A stretch of DNA of 64,000 bases from contig JAFSCH010000091.1 in assembly GCA_017436865.1 (NCBI GenBank), positions 35,981 through 99,980 on the forward strand, given 5' to 3'. The notes under the pieces were generated by a model. The model did no database searches. It was not told the DNA's origin and was given only the letters and a program-made list of their open reading frames with translations. Source of the DNA: Lachnospiraceae bacterium. Its GTDB lineage: Bacteria; Bacillota; Clostridia; Lachnospirales; Lachnospiraceae. Positions 52,532 to 60,203 of the stretch are shown here, one piece after another; positions within the stretch are counted from its first letter, which is position 1; the number at the start of each line of letters is the position of its first letter. The translations under genes were made by a program, and so were the position numbers.

Positions 52532-53263
52532 ATGAATAAGAATCAATTAATATTTCAGAAACAAAGTGATGATTTTATATATAAAAACTATCAGAAATAC
52601 CATGATTTTATGCGGTTTGAAGGACAACTCCCAAAGTTCAACATTAATTACAGAAAAGCGACAAAAGATATATTTGCGAATGTAAGATATATCAATAATG
52701 AATATATCTTATCAGTTGACCCATTACTATGTAAGACGAAGTTTGCAATTCCAACATTATATCATGAATTTACACACATATATGATGATATAATCATGGC
52801 ATCATTATCGCCAGAAATAAGCAGGAATAATGCTTATATATATCATGCATATACAGAATACCATGCAAGTCAAGTAGAAATGATGGTTAAAATGGGTGCA
52901 ACTTCTTTATGGGGAACAATAAATAATAGTGTTAGTTCTGATGATTTATTTAAATCTCTTTTGAAACAAAAAGAAGACTTTGCACATAGAAGTGCAGATT
53001 TAGATTTATCTTTGAAAGAAAATTTTAGTAAAGCTATAGATTGTTTTTGTTATTATACAGGGAAAGTAAATGCATATCTACACTATTATAATACGGGAAG
53101 TGATGAGTTATTAGATTTGTTTGAATTTGTTCATAGATTTGGGAACGAAATAGTAAAAATGCAGGAAGTATTATTTAGATGTGATATAACAAATATAAAA
53201 ATCAGTGATATTTATGAGGTAGCTGATGCACACTTAGCTGTAATGCATAAGCATATCTATTGA
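52532..53263 (+). CDS. HExxH zinc metallopeptidase-like protein
   Basis: A 243-residue protein with YHEFTHIYDD, a zinc-binding HExxH at H78-H82, and a possible third ligand Glu109 in AYTEYHASQVE, giving the gluzincin pattern HExxH plus Glu. No signal peptide, so it is probably cytoplasmic. Nearby DNA is AT-rich. It could cleave a repressor, as ImmA-type proteins do, but no close family is recognised. Confidence 0.55.
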   Translation: MNKNQLIFQKQSDDFIYKNYQKYHDFMRFEGQLPKFNINYRKATKDIFANVRYINNEYILSVDPLLCKTKFAIPTLYHEFTHIYDDIIMASLSPEISRNNAYIYHAYTEYHASQVEMMVKMGATSLWGTINNSVSSDDLFKSLLKQKEDFAHRSADLDLSLKENFSKAIDCFCYYTGKVNAYLHYYNTGSDELLDLFEFVHRFGNEIVKMQEVLFRCDITNIKISDIYEVADAHLAVMHKHIY

Positions 53264-53373
53264 TTCTGTTTGACATTTTTAATGTGAAACTATTTCACTT
53301 TAAAATCGACAGCGGTGGGTTTAAAACAATCGCTTTTACATAAGGAAAGAACACCCATTATTAATATTTGTTC

Positions 53374-53414
53374 TTGATGACAATATACATATTATGATAT
53401 AATTTGACTATCAT
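53374..53414 (+). promoter_or_regulatory. Toxin-antitoxin promoter and operator
   Basis: TTGATG (53,374-53,379), 18-bp spacer, TATAAT (53,398-53,403). ATGATA (53,394) and TATCAT (53,409) form a palindrome over the -10. Almost the same 21-bp sequence recurs at 63,639-63,659. Confidence 0.65.
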
Positions 53415-53444
53415 AACAAGTAAACAGACACGGAGGACATTTCT

Positions 53445-53717
53445 ATGGAAACAATTATTAGACCATCATCAGATTTAAGAAATCATTACAATGAAATATC
53501 AAAAGAATGTCGTGAGAATAGAACACCTGTCATTATTACAGTAAATGGTCGTGGAGACACAGCAGTATTAGGATTACAAGACTACTATCAAATGAAGTCA
53601 GAGCTGGAATTATTGCGCACACTTGCAGAAGCAGAGGAAGATGTTTCTAATGGTAGAGTAGCACCAATTGAAGATACATTTTTAGATATTCGTAAATCAC
53701 TTCTGGAAAGGAAGTAG
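53445..53717 (+). CDS. Phd/YefM-family antitoxin
   Basis: A 90-residue protein: IIRPSSDLRNHYNEISKECRENRTPVIITVNGRGDTAVLGLQDYYQMKSELELLRTL. This is the Phd/YefM DNA-binding N-terminal domain followed by a helical, toxin-binding tail. A GGAGG site precedes the start, and the toxin gene follows after 3 bp. It should repress its own promoter at the palindrome upstream. Confidence 0.9.
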   Translation: METIIRPSSDLRNHYNEISKECRENRTPVIITVNGRGDTAVLGLQDYYQMKSELELLRTLAEAEEDVSNGRVAPIEDTFLDIRKSLLERK

Positions 53718-53720
53718 GAT

Positions 53721-54032
53721 ATGAAATACAAGATTCAGAGAACTGATAAAGCAGATGAACAGCTAAGAGATATTATTTTTTATATCGCTGAAGATTCTGG
53801 TGATGTAGATATAGCATTAAATTATCTTGATAAAATTGAAAAGGCTATTATGCATTTAGAAGATTTTCCATATTCAGGAACAGAGCCTAGATATTCAATA
53901 TTGCGTAGGCAAGGATATAAAGTATTAATAGTAGAACGTCATTTAGTGTTTTATAAGGTGAATGAAGAGAAAAAGATTGTAATGATTTATGCAATAGTAG
54001 ACGGAAGAAGAGAATATAAGAATCTGATATAA
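53721..54032 (+). CDS. RelE/ParE-family toxin
   Basis: A 103-residue protein: KADEQLRDIIFYIAEDSGDVDIALNYLDKIEKAIMHLEDFPYSGT, then YKVLIVERHLVFYKVNEEKKIVMIYAIVDGRREYKNLI. The layout is ParE-like (helical hairpin then beta sheet). It pairs with the Phd/YefM antitoxin just upstream. ParE poisons gyrase and RelE cleaves mRNA; the sequence does not settle which. The pair would stabilise the element. Confidence 0.88.
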   Translation: MKYKIQRTDKADEQLRDIIFYIAEDSGDVDIALNYLDKIEKAIMHLEDFPYSGTEPRYSILRRQGYKVLIVERHLVFYKVNEEKKIVMIYAIVDGRREYKNLI

Positions 54033-54144
54033 AACCGATACAAGAGGGCGAAAGTCCTCTTGTTTTATGTTTAAATAGCAAATGTTGGTATATATTACAT
54101 CGAAGAATCCCATAATATAGAAAAACACATTTGTGGGGTGTTAT

Positions 54145-54816
54145 ATGGGAAAGCCAAGAATTGAAGAATACCTGAGAATAATATGTTCCATTATAATTGA
54201 TGAAATGAATCAAGTATATAATGGATATGACAAAGAACAATTGAAAGAAGCTGCTGATGAAAATTTTAATGAACTGGATTTAACTGTTTTGATGGGCTAT
54301 CCCTTTAGACATAATGCACGTTATACGGGAAATGAAAATAAAAGCAAAAAGAGTAATTATAAAGGAAACTATGATTTGTTTATTAAAACAAGAGGATTTA
54401 AAATAGAAGTAAAGTTCTTAAAAAATTGGAGAAGTGAAGCAGATACGCTTGCTGCTAGTAAAAATTGGAAACCATTTCTAAAGGATTTCAATTGGCTTAT
54501 GAATGAAATTGATACGAAAGGTAAGGGAAAAGTAGCATTTGTAATAGGATGGTTTAATTGCGTGGAATATTTCTCATCTATGCTTCAGCTTGGGACAGGC
54601 AACGGAGCATATCCGATTGCTGATGAAAATAAAATCTGTTTCTTCCCTTTTTTGATGAGACAAGCAAGTCCTACAAAAACAAGAGACTTAAAATATAACT
54701 ATGCATATGCTTATAAAGAATTGACAGTTAATCCGATAGGGAATCACGCAGACATTTTTAATTGTATGTTTCTAGGTAGCCCAGATGATAAATTTCATTT
54801 TGCAATATATTATTAA
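54145..54816 (+). CDS. Candidate PD-(D/E)XK nuclease
   Basis: A 223-residue protein with start ATG at 54,145 (GTGGGG upstream). NYDLFIKTRGFKIEVKFLKNW gives D77...E88-V-K90, the core D-x(n)-E-x-K of PD-(D/E)XK nucleases, preceded by helices as in that fold. No known family is recognised. It lies just after a toxin-antitoxin pair and before a repressor, so a defence or DNA-processing role is possible. Confidence 0.5.
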   Translation: MGKPRIEEYLRIICSIIIDEMNQVYNGYDKEQLKEAADENFNELDLTVLMGYPFRHNARYTGNENKSKKSNYKGNYDLFIKTRGFKIEVKFLKNWRSEADTLAASKNWKPFLKDFNWLMNEIDTKGKGKVAFVIGWFNCVEYFSSMLQLGTGNGAYPIADENKICFFPFLMRQASPTKTRDLKYNYAYAYKELTVNPIGNHADIFNCMFLGSPDDKFHFAIYY

Positions 54817-54823
54817 GACAACG

Positions 54824-54853
54824 AAGACCATCGGTTTCTGTGCCGGTGGTCTT
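54824..54853 (+). terminator. Hairpin after the nuclease-like gene
   Basis: AAGACCATCGG (54,824-54,834) pairs with CCGGTGGTCTT (54,843-54,853), one G-U pair. The T-run is poor, so termination is likely but not certain. Confidence 0.5.
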
Positions 54854-54972
54854 GTTACGTCATTAATATAGAAGAAACACGTTCATTTTTACATATATTT
54901 CCGCTAAAACAGGGCAAAAATCACTCATATTTTCCACAGTTTTGAAATACCCATTTTATGGGGAAAATAAGA

Positions 54973-56049
54973 CTATTTTTTGCGTATAGCGTGTTTTATT
55001 CCATAGGATATATTGTTTAATTCAAGAGATTTCTTGATTATGGTATCTATATCAGCATTTGGTTCAGGTATCTCATATTCAAAACGATAATTCAAGTTGG
55101 CATTGGCAATAATTTCATTCATAGCCTTTACAACATATTCAAATAAAAGAGTAAATTCGATGTTGCAGGAATGATTATTAACCACTGCTTCTTTCTTTGC
55201 AGACATAAGATACTCATGCAATCTATATATGTAACCATCCAATTCATAAAAAATCATATCAAATTCTTCACTATCTGTTTTCTCATTCACCGATGATACA
55301 TCATTAAGTAAAGTATTTCTTCCTTCTTCGGCATTTATTTCTGCATACAAATCAGCATGAGCAAATGCTAATTTATGCAAAGCCATGAAACTTTCCATAT
55401 TACTATTGGTTTTTTGTAAGAAATCTTTTGCAACAGTTTTACCATATACCATTTTAGAATCACCATAGAACATCGGAAACCCATATAACTTTTGTGTATA
55501 CGCAAATTCACCTACAAAATTCGCAAACATCGTATCTACCATATCAATCATTTTATCTCTATGTTTTGATGTTTTACAGTAACTAAATTCATCAATTATC
55601 AAGTCGGATAAATCTTTCAATTTCTTTTTTAATCGCATTAAATCCACTTCATAAGGCTTGTCTGATGTGTAATATTCAACTCTCTTTTGTCTTTCTTCAT
55701 CTGATATATGTAAATCTTCATGGTCTGGTGAAAATATTCCCATAGAGGATTGCAAGTAGTGATTAGGAACAGAAACATTATCATCCAATTCTACAGTAGC
55801 AGTAGGGGATAGATATTTGATAACAAATTCCTCTGCATCCATGCCCTTATCTTTTGCAAAATCCTTGAATAACAATATAAGGTCTTCCCTTGCAATATTC
55901 TTGGTACGCTTATTTTCAATATTAGGAAGCCACGATTTGTTTTTGTCAATTTTCTCTGATAATTGATATGCAGTTAGATTGTATTCTTTTCTAGTATCAA
56001 TAATCAGTTTTATTAAATCATCTGTAATCTTAATTTTATCAGGAAACAT
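54973..56049 (-). CDS. XRE-family regulator with large C-terminal domain
   Basis: A 358-residue protein. Residues about 11-62 form an XRE helix-turn-helix (LIKLIIDTRKEYNLTAYQLSEKIDKNKSWLPNIENKRTKNIAREDLILLFKDFA). The rest is helical with no known enzyme motif and could be a sensor or oligomerisation domain. GGGGGAATAATAC precedes the ATG. It is divergent from the hairpin RNA region, and operator-like palindromes ATATGTACATAT overlie both promoters. Confidence 0.8.
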   Translation of the reverse strand: MFPDKIKITDDLIKLIIDTRKEYNLTAYQLSEKIDKNKSWLPNIENKRTKNIAREDLILLFKDFAKDKGMDAEEFVIKYLSPTATVELDDNVSVPNHYLQSSMGIFSPDHEDLHISDEERQKRVEYYTSDKPYEVDLMRLKKKLKDLSDLIIDEFSYCKTSKHRDKMIDMVDTMFANFVGEFAYTQKLYGFPMFYGDSKMVYGKTVAKDFLQKTNSNMESFMALHKLAFAHADLYAEINAEEGRNTLLNDVSSVNEKTDSEEFDMIFYELDGYIYRLHEYLMSAKKEAVVNNHSCNIEFTLLFEYVVKAMNEIIANANLNYRFEYEIPEPNADIDTIIKKSLELNNISYGIKHAIRKK

Positions 56050-56075
56050 GTATTATTCCCCCTTTTATATGTTTG

Positions 56076-56114
56076 ATATGTACAAATTATATTAAATTAA
56101 TTGAAATATGTAAA
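56076..56114 (-). promoter_or_regulatory. XRE gene promoter with operator half-match
   Basis: On the minus strand TTTACA (56,114-56,109), 17-bp spacer, TATAAT (56,091-56,086), then ATTTGTACATAT (56,087-56,076), a 10-of-12 match to the ATATGTACATAT palindrome, at the expected transcript start. Confidence 0.7.
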
Positions 56115-56146
56115 GTTAAAACATATGTATGTCTGTAAATAAAATA

Positions 56147-56202
56147 AATATGTACATATTCGGAAATGGGTATTGACAATATGTACATATCAGTGATAAG
56201 AT
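56147..56202 (+). promoter_or_regulatory. Rightward promoter with operators
   Basis: TTGACA (56,173-56,178) with TAAGAT (56,197-56,202). The palindrome ATATGTACATAT occurs at 56,148-56,159 (extended to 14 bp) and at 56,179-56,190 inside the spacer, 31 bp apart. This is a repressor-controlled divergent switch. Confidence 0.7.
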
Positions 56203-56204
56203 AA

Positions 56205-56450
56205 TAACATCAAGAGACGGCAAATCTTGATACAAACATAAACACAGCAGAAACGATTGAGCAAAAAAGAAGCCAGTATTTGGCGATACTGACTTCCATG
56301 TGTAAGGGGTATTTGGCGATACTCCTTACAATATGTAATTATTTTTGCACAGATTACCAAAGATAAGCTGTACATATGTAATTCGACACACATATTATAG
56401 CAAATATGATTGTTTCTTGCAATCATCAAAAATCTTACGGTAATCACCGT
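56205..56450 (+). ncRNA. Hairpin-rich transcript with twin TTGGCG loops (candidate RNA)
   Basis: From the promoter at 56,173, sequence without a good start codon folds into a series of hairpins: ATCAAGA/TCTTGAT (about 56,209), hairpin 1 (56,269-56,296), hairpin 2 (56,302-56,329), ATGATTG/CAATCAT (56,406-56,426) and ACGGT/ACCGT (56,437-56,450). Hairpins 1 and 2 both present TTGGCG loops closed by GTAT/ATAC. A 22-codon frame from 56,299 has no ribosome binding site. It may be a regulatory RNA controlled by the XRE protein. Confidence 0.5.
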
Positions 56451-56517
56451 GCAAATTTCCAAAACAAAAAGAGAAGTAACTATTAACACATCAAAAGAGC
56501 AAGGGAGGAGTTTATCT

Positions 56518-56658
56518 ATTTATAAGAACAAATGGCAAAAAAGAGAATGCAATGGATGTAAAGCATTTTGTCCTGAATGCAGGCAAGGTGTTTGTTGTTT
56601 GGCAACGAGAAGAGAAGTGTGTAAGGAAAGCAAAAAAGTAGAAAAAGATTATATATAG
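56518..56658 (+). CDS. Small Cys-rich protein with probable ATT start
   Basis: GGGAGGAG (56,503-56,510) is followed after 7 nt by ATT; the frame encodes 46 residues, ending KKVEKDYI. No ATG, GTG or TTG lies between. Cys pairs CNGC, CPEC and CC suggest zinc binding. It lies between the hairpin RNA region and tubRZ. Confidence 0.5.
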   Translation: MYKNKWQKRECNGCKAFCPECRQGVCCLATRREVCKESKKVEKDYI

Positions 56659-56696
56659 GCGAAGAGTTCAAGTCAAAAAAGAGTATATATAATACA

Positions 56697-56711
56697 GAAC
56701 AAATGTTTGCG
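56697..56711 (+). promoter_or_regulatory. SOS (LexA-like) box upstream of tubRZ
   Basis: GAACAAATGTTTGCG, same core as the boxes at 49,089 and 51,768, next to a TATAAT at 56,688-56,693. Confidence 0.55.
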
Positions 56712-56760
56712 AATCTTATATAAGAGAAAAAGCACATCAAAACAAGGATAGGCAGTAAAG

Positions 56761-56788
56761 TATAGGGCTGAAAAGCCTATATATTTTT
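56761..56788 (+). terminator. Terminator before tubR
   Basis: TATAGGGCT / AGCCTATA around a GAAA tetraloop, then ATATTTTT. Confidence 0.65.
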
Positions 56789-56845
56789 ATCTTACTCATC
56801 CGAGTTCGTAAGAAACTGAATAAAGTACATAAGAGAAAGGTCAAG

Positions 56846-57124
56846 GTGATAACAGTGCATGAAGACATCGTAAGAACACAGTATGTCATCATGAATATTC
56901 TAAGGTCAAACAAGGCTACTAATTATATGAAGTCCATGACATTAGAAGAGATTCAAGAAGTAGAGGGCAGAAACAAGCCAAATACTTTGTACAAGCATAT
57001 TAGGATTTTGCAAGAAAAGAAGCTTGTAGAAATTGGTGCAAAGTGCGAAAGAGCTAATGGCTACTATTTAAGTGAAGCAGGTCTGAAATTATTAAGTCAA
57101 TATGACGATATGGAGGAAAATTGA
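56846..57124 (+). CDS. tubR: Winged-helix partition protein, TubR-like
   Basis: A 92-residue winged helix: IVRTQYVIMNILRSN, MTLEEIQEVEGRNKPNTLYKHIRILQEKKLVEIGAKCERANGYYLSEAGLKLL. By size, fold and position immediately before a tubulin-like GTPase it should be TubR, the centromere-binding adaptor of type III partition systems. The start is GTG at 56,846 (GTG 56,855 is an alternative). Centromere iterons are not obvious upstream. Confidence 0.75.
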   Translation: MITVHEDIVRTQYVIMNILRSNKATNYMKSMTLEEIQEVEGRNKPNTLYKHIRILQEKKLVEIGAKCERANGYYLSEAGLKLLSQYDDMEEN

Positions 57125-57126
57125 AT

Positions 57127-58173
57127 ATGAGAGAAAGATATGGATGTGTTGGTTTAGGAAGTATGGGAAGTAATGAAGTAGCGATACTATTGGCAAAAGG
57201 ATATCCAGTTATGGCAGCTAATACTGCAAAAGCTGATTTGGACAGTCTGAATATTCCAGAAGATTGTAAATATCACATTTTGAATGGCTATGGAAGTAGT
57301 AAGGATAGACGTAAGGCAAAGCAGTTATTAGCAGAGAATGATTGTGAGAATTTTGATTTGCTGATTAATGAGATAAAAGAGCGATTCAGAAAATGTAAGG
57401 TAATATTCCTTATGGCAAGTTCAGGTGGAGGGTCAGGTAGTGGTATGTTACCAGCTATTAGTCAAAGACTGATTGATGAAACTGACAAGATTATTTGCAT
57501 AGTAACATGCATTCCAGATGATAATGCCAGTCTGAAAGAGTTCATGAATTGCTATGAGTTCTTTCAAGAAATAGAATCTATTGAAAATAGAGGGGCATTG
57601 TTTGTAATCGACAATAATAAGAATCGGAATAAGTTCACCCTGAATGAACAGTTTGCTTGTTACTTGGATGCATTTCTCAATGCAGAAACAAATTCTACAT
57701 TAGGTGTGGTGGATAGGGCAGAGATAGAGAATGTTTTATCACAGAAGGGTATGTGCATTATTAATAAGTACAATTCGGAAACTGCCACTACTCAGACTGT
57801 AATAGAGAAGATTAGAGAAAACATATATGCTCCTATGGAGAATGATGGTGTAGTTTCCAACATAGCATTAATCCATTCTAATAATAAGGTTCGTTTAAAT
57901 GAAATCGTAGACAATGTAGGACAAGCATTAGCAACCTTTGAAGGATTTGGAGCAGAGGCGACAGTTTTAGCGATTTCAGGAACTTCTCTGCCTTATACAA
58001 AATTAGCGGAGATTAAGCAGAAGATTGATGATAACAAGGACACAATTAAGCGAAATCTGTTGGCAACCAGTGAACGTAGATTAACGGGAAGTATTGATTT
58101 CTTAGGTGATATTACAAGCGAAAAGCCAAAGACTGAGAAAAAGAAGTCTACTAGAGACATGTTGTTTATGTAA
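57127..58173 (+). CDS. tubZ: TubZ-like tubulin/FtsZ-family GTPase
   Basis: A 348-residue protein with the T1 loop VGLGSMGSNEV near the N-terminus and the tubulin signature GGGSGSG at 100-106 (SSGGGSGSGML). The C-terminus is charged, ending KKKSTRDMLFM. It forms filaments that move plasmid or phage DNA bound by TubR. The length fits the shorter clostridial phage TubZ types. ATG 57,127 has GGAGGA at 57,112-57,117; TTG 57,121 is an alternative. The gene adjoins tubR. Confidence 0.87.
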   Translation: MRERYGCVGLGSMGSNEVAILLAKGYPVMAANTAKADLDSLNIPEDCKYHILNGYGSSKDRRKAKQLLAENDCENFDLLINEIKERFRKCKVIFLMASSGGGSGSGMLPAISQRLIDETDKIICIVTCIPDDNASLKEFMNCYEFFQEIESIENRGALFVIDNNKNRNKFTLNEQFACYLDAFLNAETNSTLGVVDRAEIENVLSQKGMCIINKYNSETATTQTVIEKIRENIYAPMENDGVVSNIALIHSNNKVRLNEIVDNVGQALATFEGFGAEATVLAISGTSLPYTKLAEIKQKIDDNKDTIKRNLLATSERRLTGSIDFLGDITSEKPKTEKKKSTRDMLFM

Positions 58174-58253
58174 TATTCATCAGAATGAGTAAGAGTTAAT
58201 CAGAGATAAAAAGAGAATATCATTTTGTAATCACAGAAAAGGAGAAGAACAGT

Positions 58254-58946
58254 ATGAACAGAGAAGAAAGAAGAAGACAGTCAAAGGAATTAGCAAGAGA
58301 GGAAAAGAGAAGACCTAACAGTAAGAAGAATTTTGTAGACGTAGGCTATAAGGAGATTCCGATTGAAGAACTTCAACATGACCCGAATTTGAAAGAATGC
58401 GACATGGAGATTGTGGAACTAATCAGTAAACGCTTCGATTGGGCAGAACAGGGATTAGTAAGTAACGATTTATCAAAGTGTATCATCATGAAGGGATGTA
58501 GCTATTTAGATTCACTATGCTCACTTAGATTCGATATTACACCAGCAGATGATAAAGCTTTAGTGCGTGACACAATGTATTACGTTGGAAATTTCGTCAA
58601 TTTATTTATGGGTATGGTGCTTGATGAGGAATACGGAGATAAAACCTTATATGAAAACAATCAGGAACATATCGCAAATGGAGATAAGAAATTTTATTCG
58701 CCATGTGTACAAGCATTATATCCTCAATGTGCTATGCCAAACAAAGATGTCATAGATGATTTATATGCAAGTTTCATAGGTGAACACGCACAGGAATTGA
58801 CTTCATTCTTACAACATACAAGAAAGTCTGCTATAGAGGGCGATGAACAGTATGTGATGGAAGTATTACACATGATTCTGAAAAAGACCAATGAATTATT
58901 ACCAGAAGCACAGGTTAATTCAAAGAGATTTGTTATAGAAATGTAG
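58254..58946 (+). CDS. Hypothetical protein downstream of tubZ
   Basis: A 230-residue protein with a very basic N-terminus (MNREERRRQSKELAREEKRR) and a helical remainder. AAGGAG precedes the ATG. It could bind DNA or the partition complex; no domain is recognised. Confidence 0.6.
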   Translation: MNREERRRQSKELAREEKRRPNSKKNFVDVGYKEIPIEELQHDPNLKECDMEIVELISKRFDWAEQGLVSNDLSKCIIMKGCSYLDSLCSLRFDITPADDKALVRDTMYYVGNFVNLFMGMVLDEEYGDKTLYENNQEHIANGDKKFYSPCVQALYPQCAMPNKDVIDDLYASFIGEHAQELTSFLQHTRKSAIEGDEQYVMEVLHMILKKTNELLPEAQVNSKRFVIEM

Positions 58947-58957
58947 AAGTAATTATT

Positions 58958-58987
58958 ATAGGCGGTTTCTCATGGGGAACTGCCTAT
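58958..58987 (+). other. Stem-loop between genes
   Basis: A 12-bp stem (58,958-58,969 with 58,976-58,987, two G-U pairs) without a T-run, 33 bp before the cold-shock gene. It may be a leader or RNA-processing structure. Confidence 0.5.
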
Positions 58988-59020
58988 ACAAAAGAAATAT
59001 TTATATGGAGGATTTTAGTT

Positions 59021-59233
59021 ATGTTTAAAGGAAAAGTTTGTTGGTTTAACAAGAAGAGAGGCTATGGATTCGTTACAGATTCAGAAGGAAGAGGTGAATT
59101 TTTCGTACATTGGACTGGCATTAACAGTGATGAAGAATTCAAAAAATTGCGAAAAGGAGAAACAGTGGTATTTGATGTGATTGATACTGAAAAGGGTAGA
59201 CAGGCTATCAATGTGACTACTGTTGTTGAATAG
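59021..59233 (+). CDS. Cold shock protein
   Basis: A 70-residue CspA-type protein with both RNA-binding motifs: GYGFV (RNP1-like, in KKRGYGFVTD) and FFVHW (RNP2-like). TATGGAGG precedes the start. It binds single-stranded RNA or DNA as a chaperone. A mobile-element copy may help expression after transfer. Confidence 0.9.
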   Translation: MFKGKVCWFNKKRGYGFVTDSEGRGEFFVHWTGINSDEEFKKLRKGETVVFDVIDTEKGRQAINVTTVVE

Positions 59234-59246
59234 GAGGATTGGCAGT

Positions 59247-59660
59247 ATGGAATTAACAGATTTATTAGGAGCATTAGTAGAACATAACAAGTCGGGTAAT
59301 GGTTATCAGATTCAATTGAATAGTGGAAATTTGGATGAAATAGCCAACAGAAACACAGATGTAGAGTTTGGTGATATTTATTTTACAGAATGTAGCATTT
59401 TAAACAAGTCTATCTTGTGTTTTGGCAATGGCAATCGAAAACCAATCGACCAAAAGGAAGATGGAACTAATTTATATCCAATGGAAATCAACAGTAGTAT
59501 GTTCATTGACCTTTGCAAGATTGAGCATATAGAAGAGGTAAAGGACTTCGAAGATTGGTTTGAATATCCATCGGAGAAGGTAATCAATCTTTATATGTAC
59601 CCACAGAATAATCGTGTGGATGGAAAACGGAATGTTGTAACAATTGGATTTATGGCGTAG
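59247..59660 (+). CDS. Hypothetical protein
   Basis: AGGAGG at 59,232-59,237 fixes the ATG at 59,247. The 137-residue product is acidic (ELTDLLGALVEHNKSGNG) and soluble. It overlaps no neighbour and follows the cold-shock gene by 13 bp. The function is unknown. Confidence 0.55.
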   Translation: MELTDLLGALVEHNKSGNGYQIQLNSGNLDEIANRNTDVEFGDIYFTECSILNKSILCFGNGNRKPIDQKEDGTNLYPMEINSSMFIDLCKIEHIEEVKDFEDWFEYPSEKVINLYMYPQNNRVDGKRNVVTIGFMA

Positions 59661-59681
59661 CGAAAGGAGAAAGAAGTAATT

Positions 59682-59957
59682 ATGAATATGAAGCCTAGTA
59701 GTAAACAGTGTGAAATTGCAAGAGCAATGACAAAGAGTAATGCATCCGATGATGTAATCAGAGAAGAATTAAGGAGACTGACAGAAGCAGAATGGAATGA
59801 ACAGTGTTCTATTTTGGACAACGAGTTAAAGGAACACAATGCACCATTTGATAAGGGATTTCCTATTATGGTAGATGATTTTGTAAATATCGGTGTTGCT
59901 AATGGAGTAGATGAAGCTACTGTATTTGTAGCATATATGGAATGGAGAAATAGATAG
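59682..59957 (+). CDS. Hypothetical protein
   Basis: A 91-residue protein (KPSSKQCEIARAMTKSNASD at the start) with AAAGGAG upstream of the ATG. Helical; no domain recognised. It is followed by a series of minigenes. Confidence 0.55.
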   Translation: MNMKPSSKQCEIARAMTKSNASDDVIREELRRLTEAEWNEQCSILDNELKEHNAPFDKGFPIMVDDFVNIGVANGVDEATVFVAYMEWRNR

Positions 59958-59979
59958 TGTAGTGAAAGAGGGTGAAATT

Positions 59980-60126
59980 ATGGTGAATTAGTTGTAAAAA
60001 AAAGAAATCAGAAAAAAGGTGAAAGTATGGGAGATTAAGCATTAAGGAGGATTTGCGTTATGGAACGAGAATTTGGTGATTAATTTATCATTAGCACGAA
60101 AGAAGGTGAAAATCATGGAAGTTTAA
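59980..60126 (+). other. Four minigenes of 3-7 codons, each with a ribosome binding site
   Basis: ATG GTG AAT TAG (59,980-59,991), ATG GGA GAT TAA (60,027-60,038), MEREFGD plus stop (60,060-60,083) and ATG GAA GTT TAA (60,115-60,126). Each follows a purine-rich site (GAGGGTG, AAGGTGA, TAAGGAGG, GAAGGTGA) at 4-9 nt. Three share the context GGTGAAA-N3-ATGG. They encode peptides too short to fold. Confidence 0.6.
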
Positions 60127-60152
60127 GCTAATAAAAAGAGAAGTAAGTAATA

Positions 60153-60176
60153 GTGGGCGGTATTAGTGCCGTCCAC
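60153..60176 (+). other. Stem-loop between minigenes and next gene
   Basis: A 10-bp stem (60,153-60,162 with 60,167-60,176, two G-U pairs), TTAG loop. It shares GGCGGT with the hairpin at 58,958. No T-run. Confidence 0.5.
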
Positions 60177-60203
60177 AAGATAAACAGATTGGAGGAATGA
60201 GTT

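Noticed and set aside
56299-56367. 22-codon frame inside the hairpin RNA region
   Set aside because: No Shine-Dalgarno, and the codons fall on the stems and loops of hairpin 2. A non-coding RNA explains the region better, though a peptide cannot be excluded.
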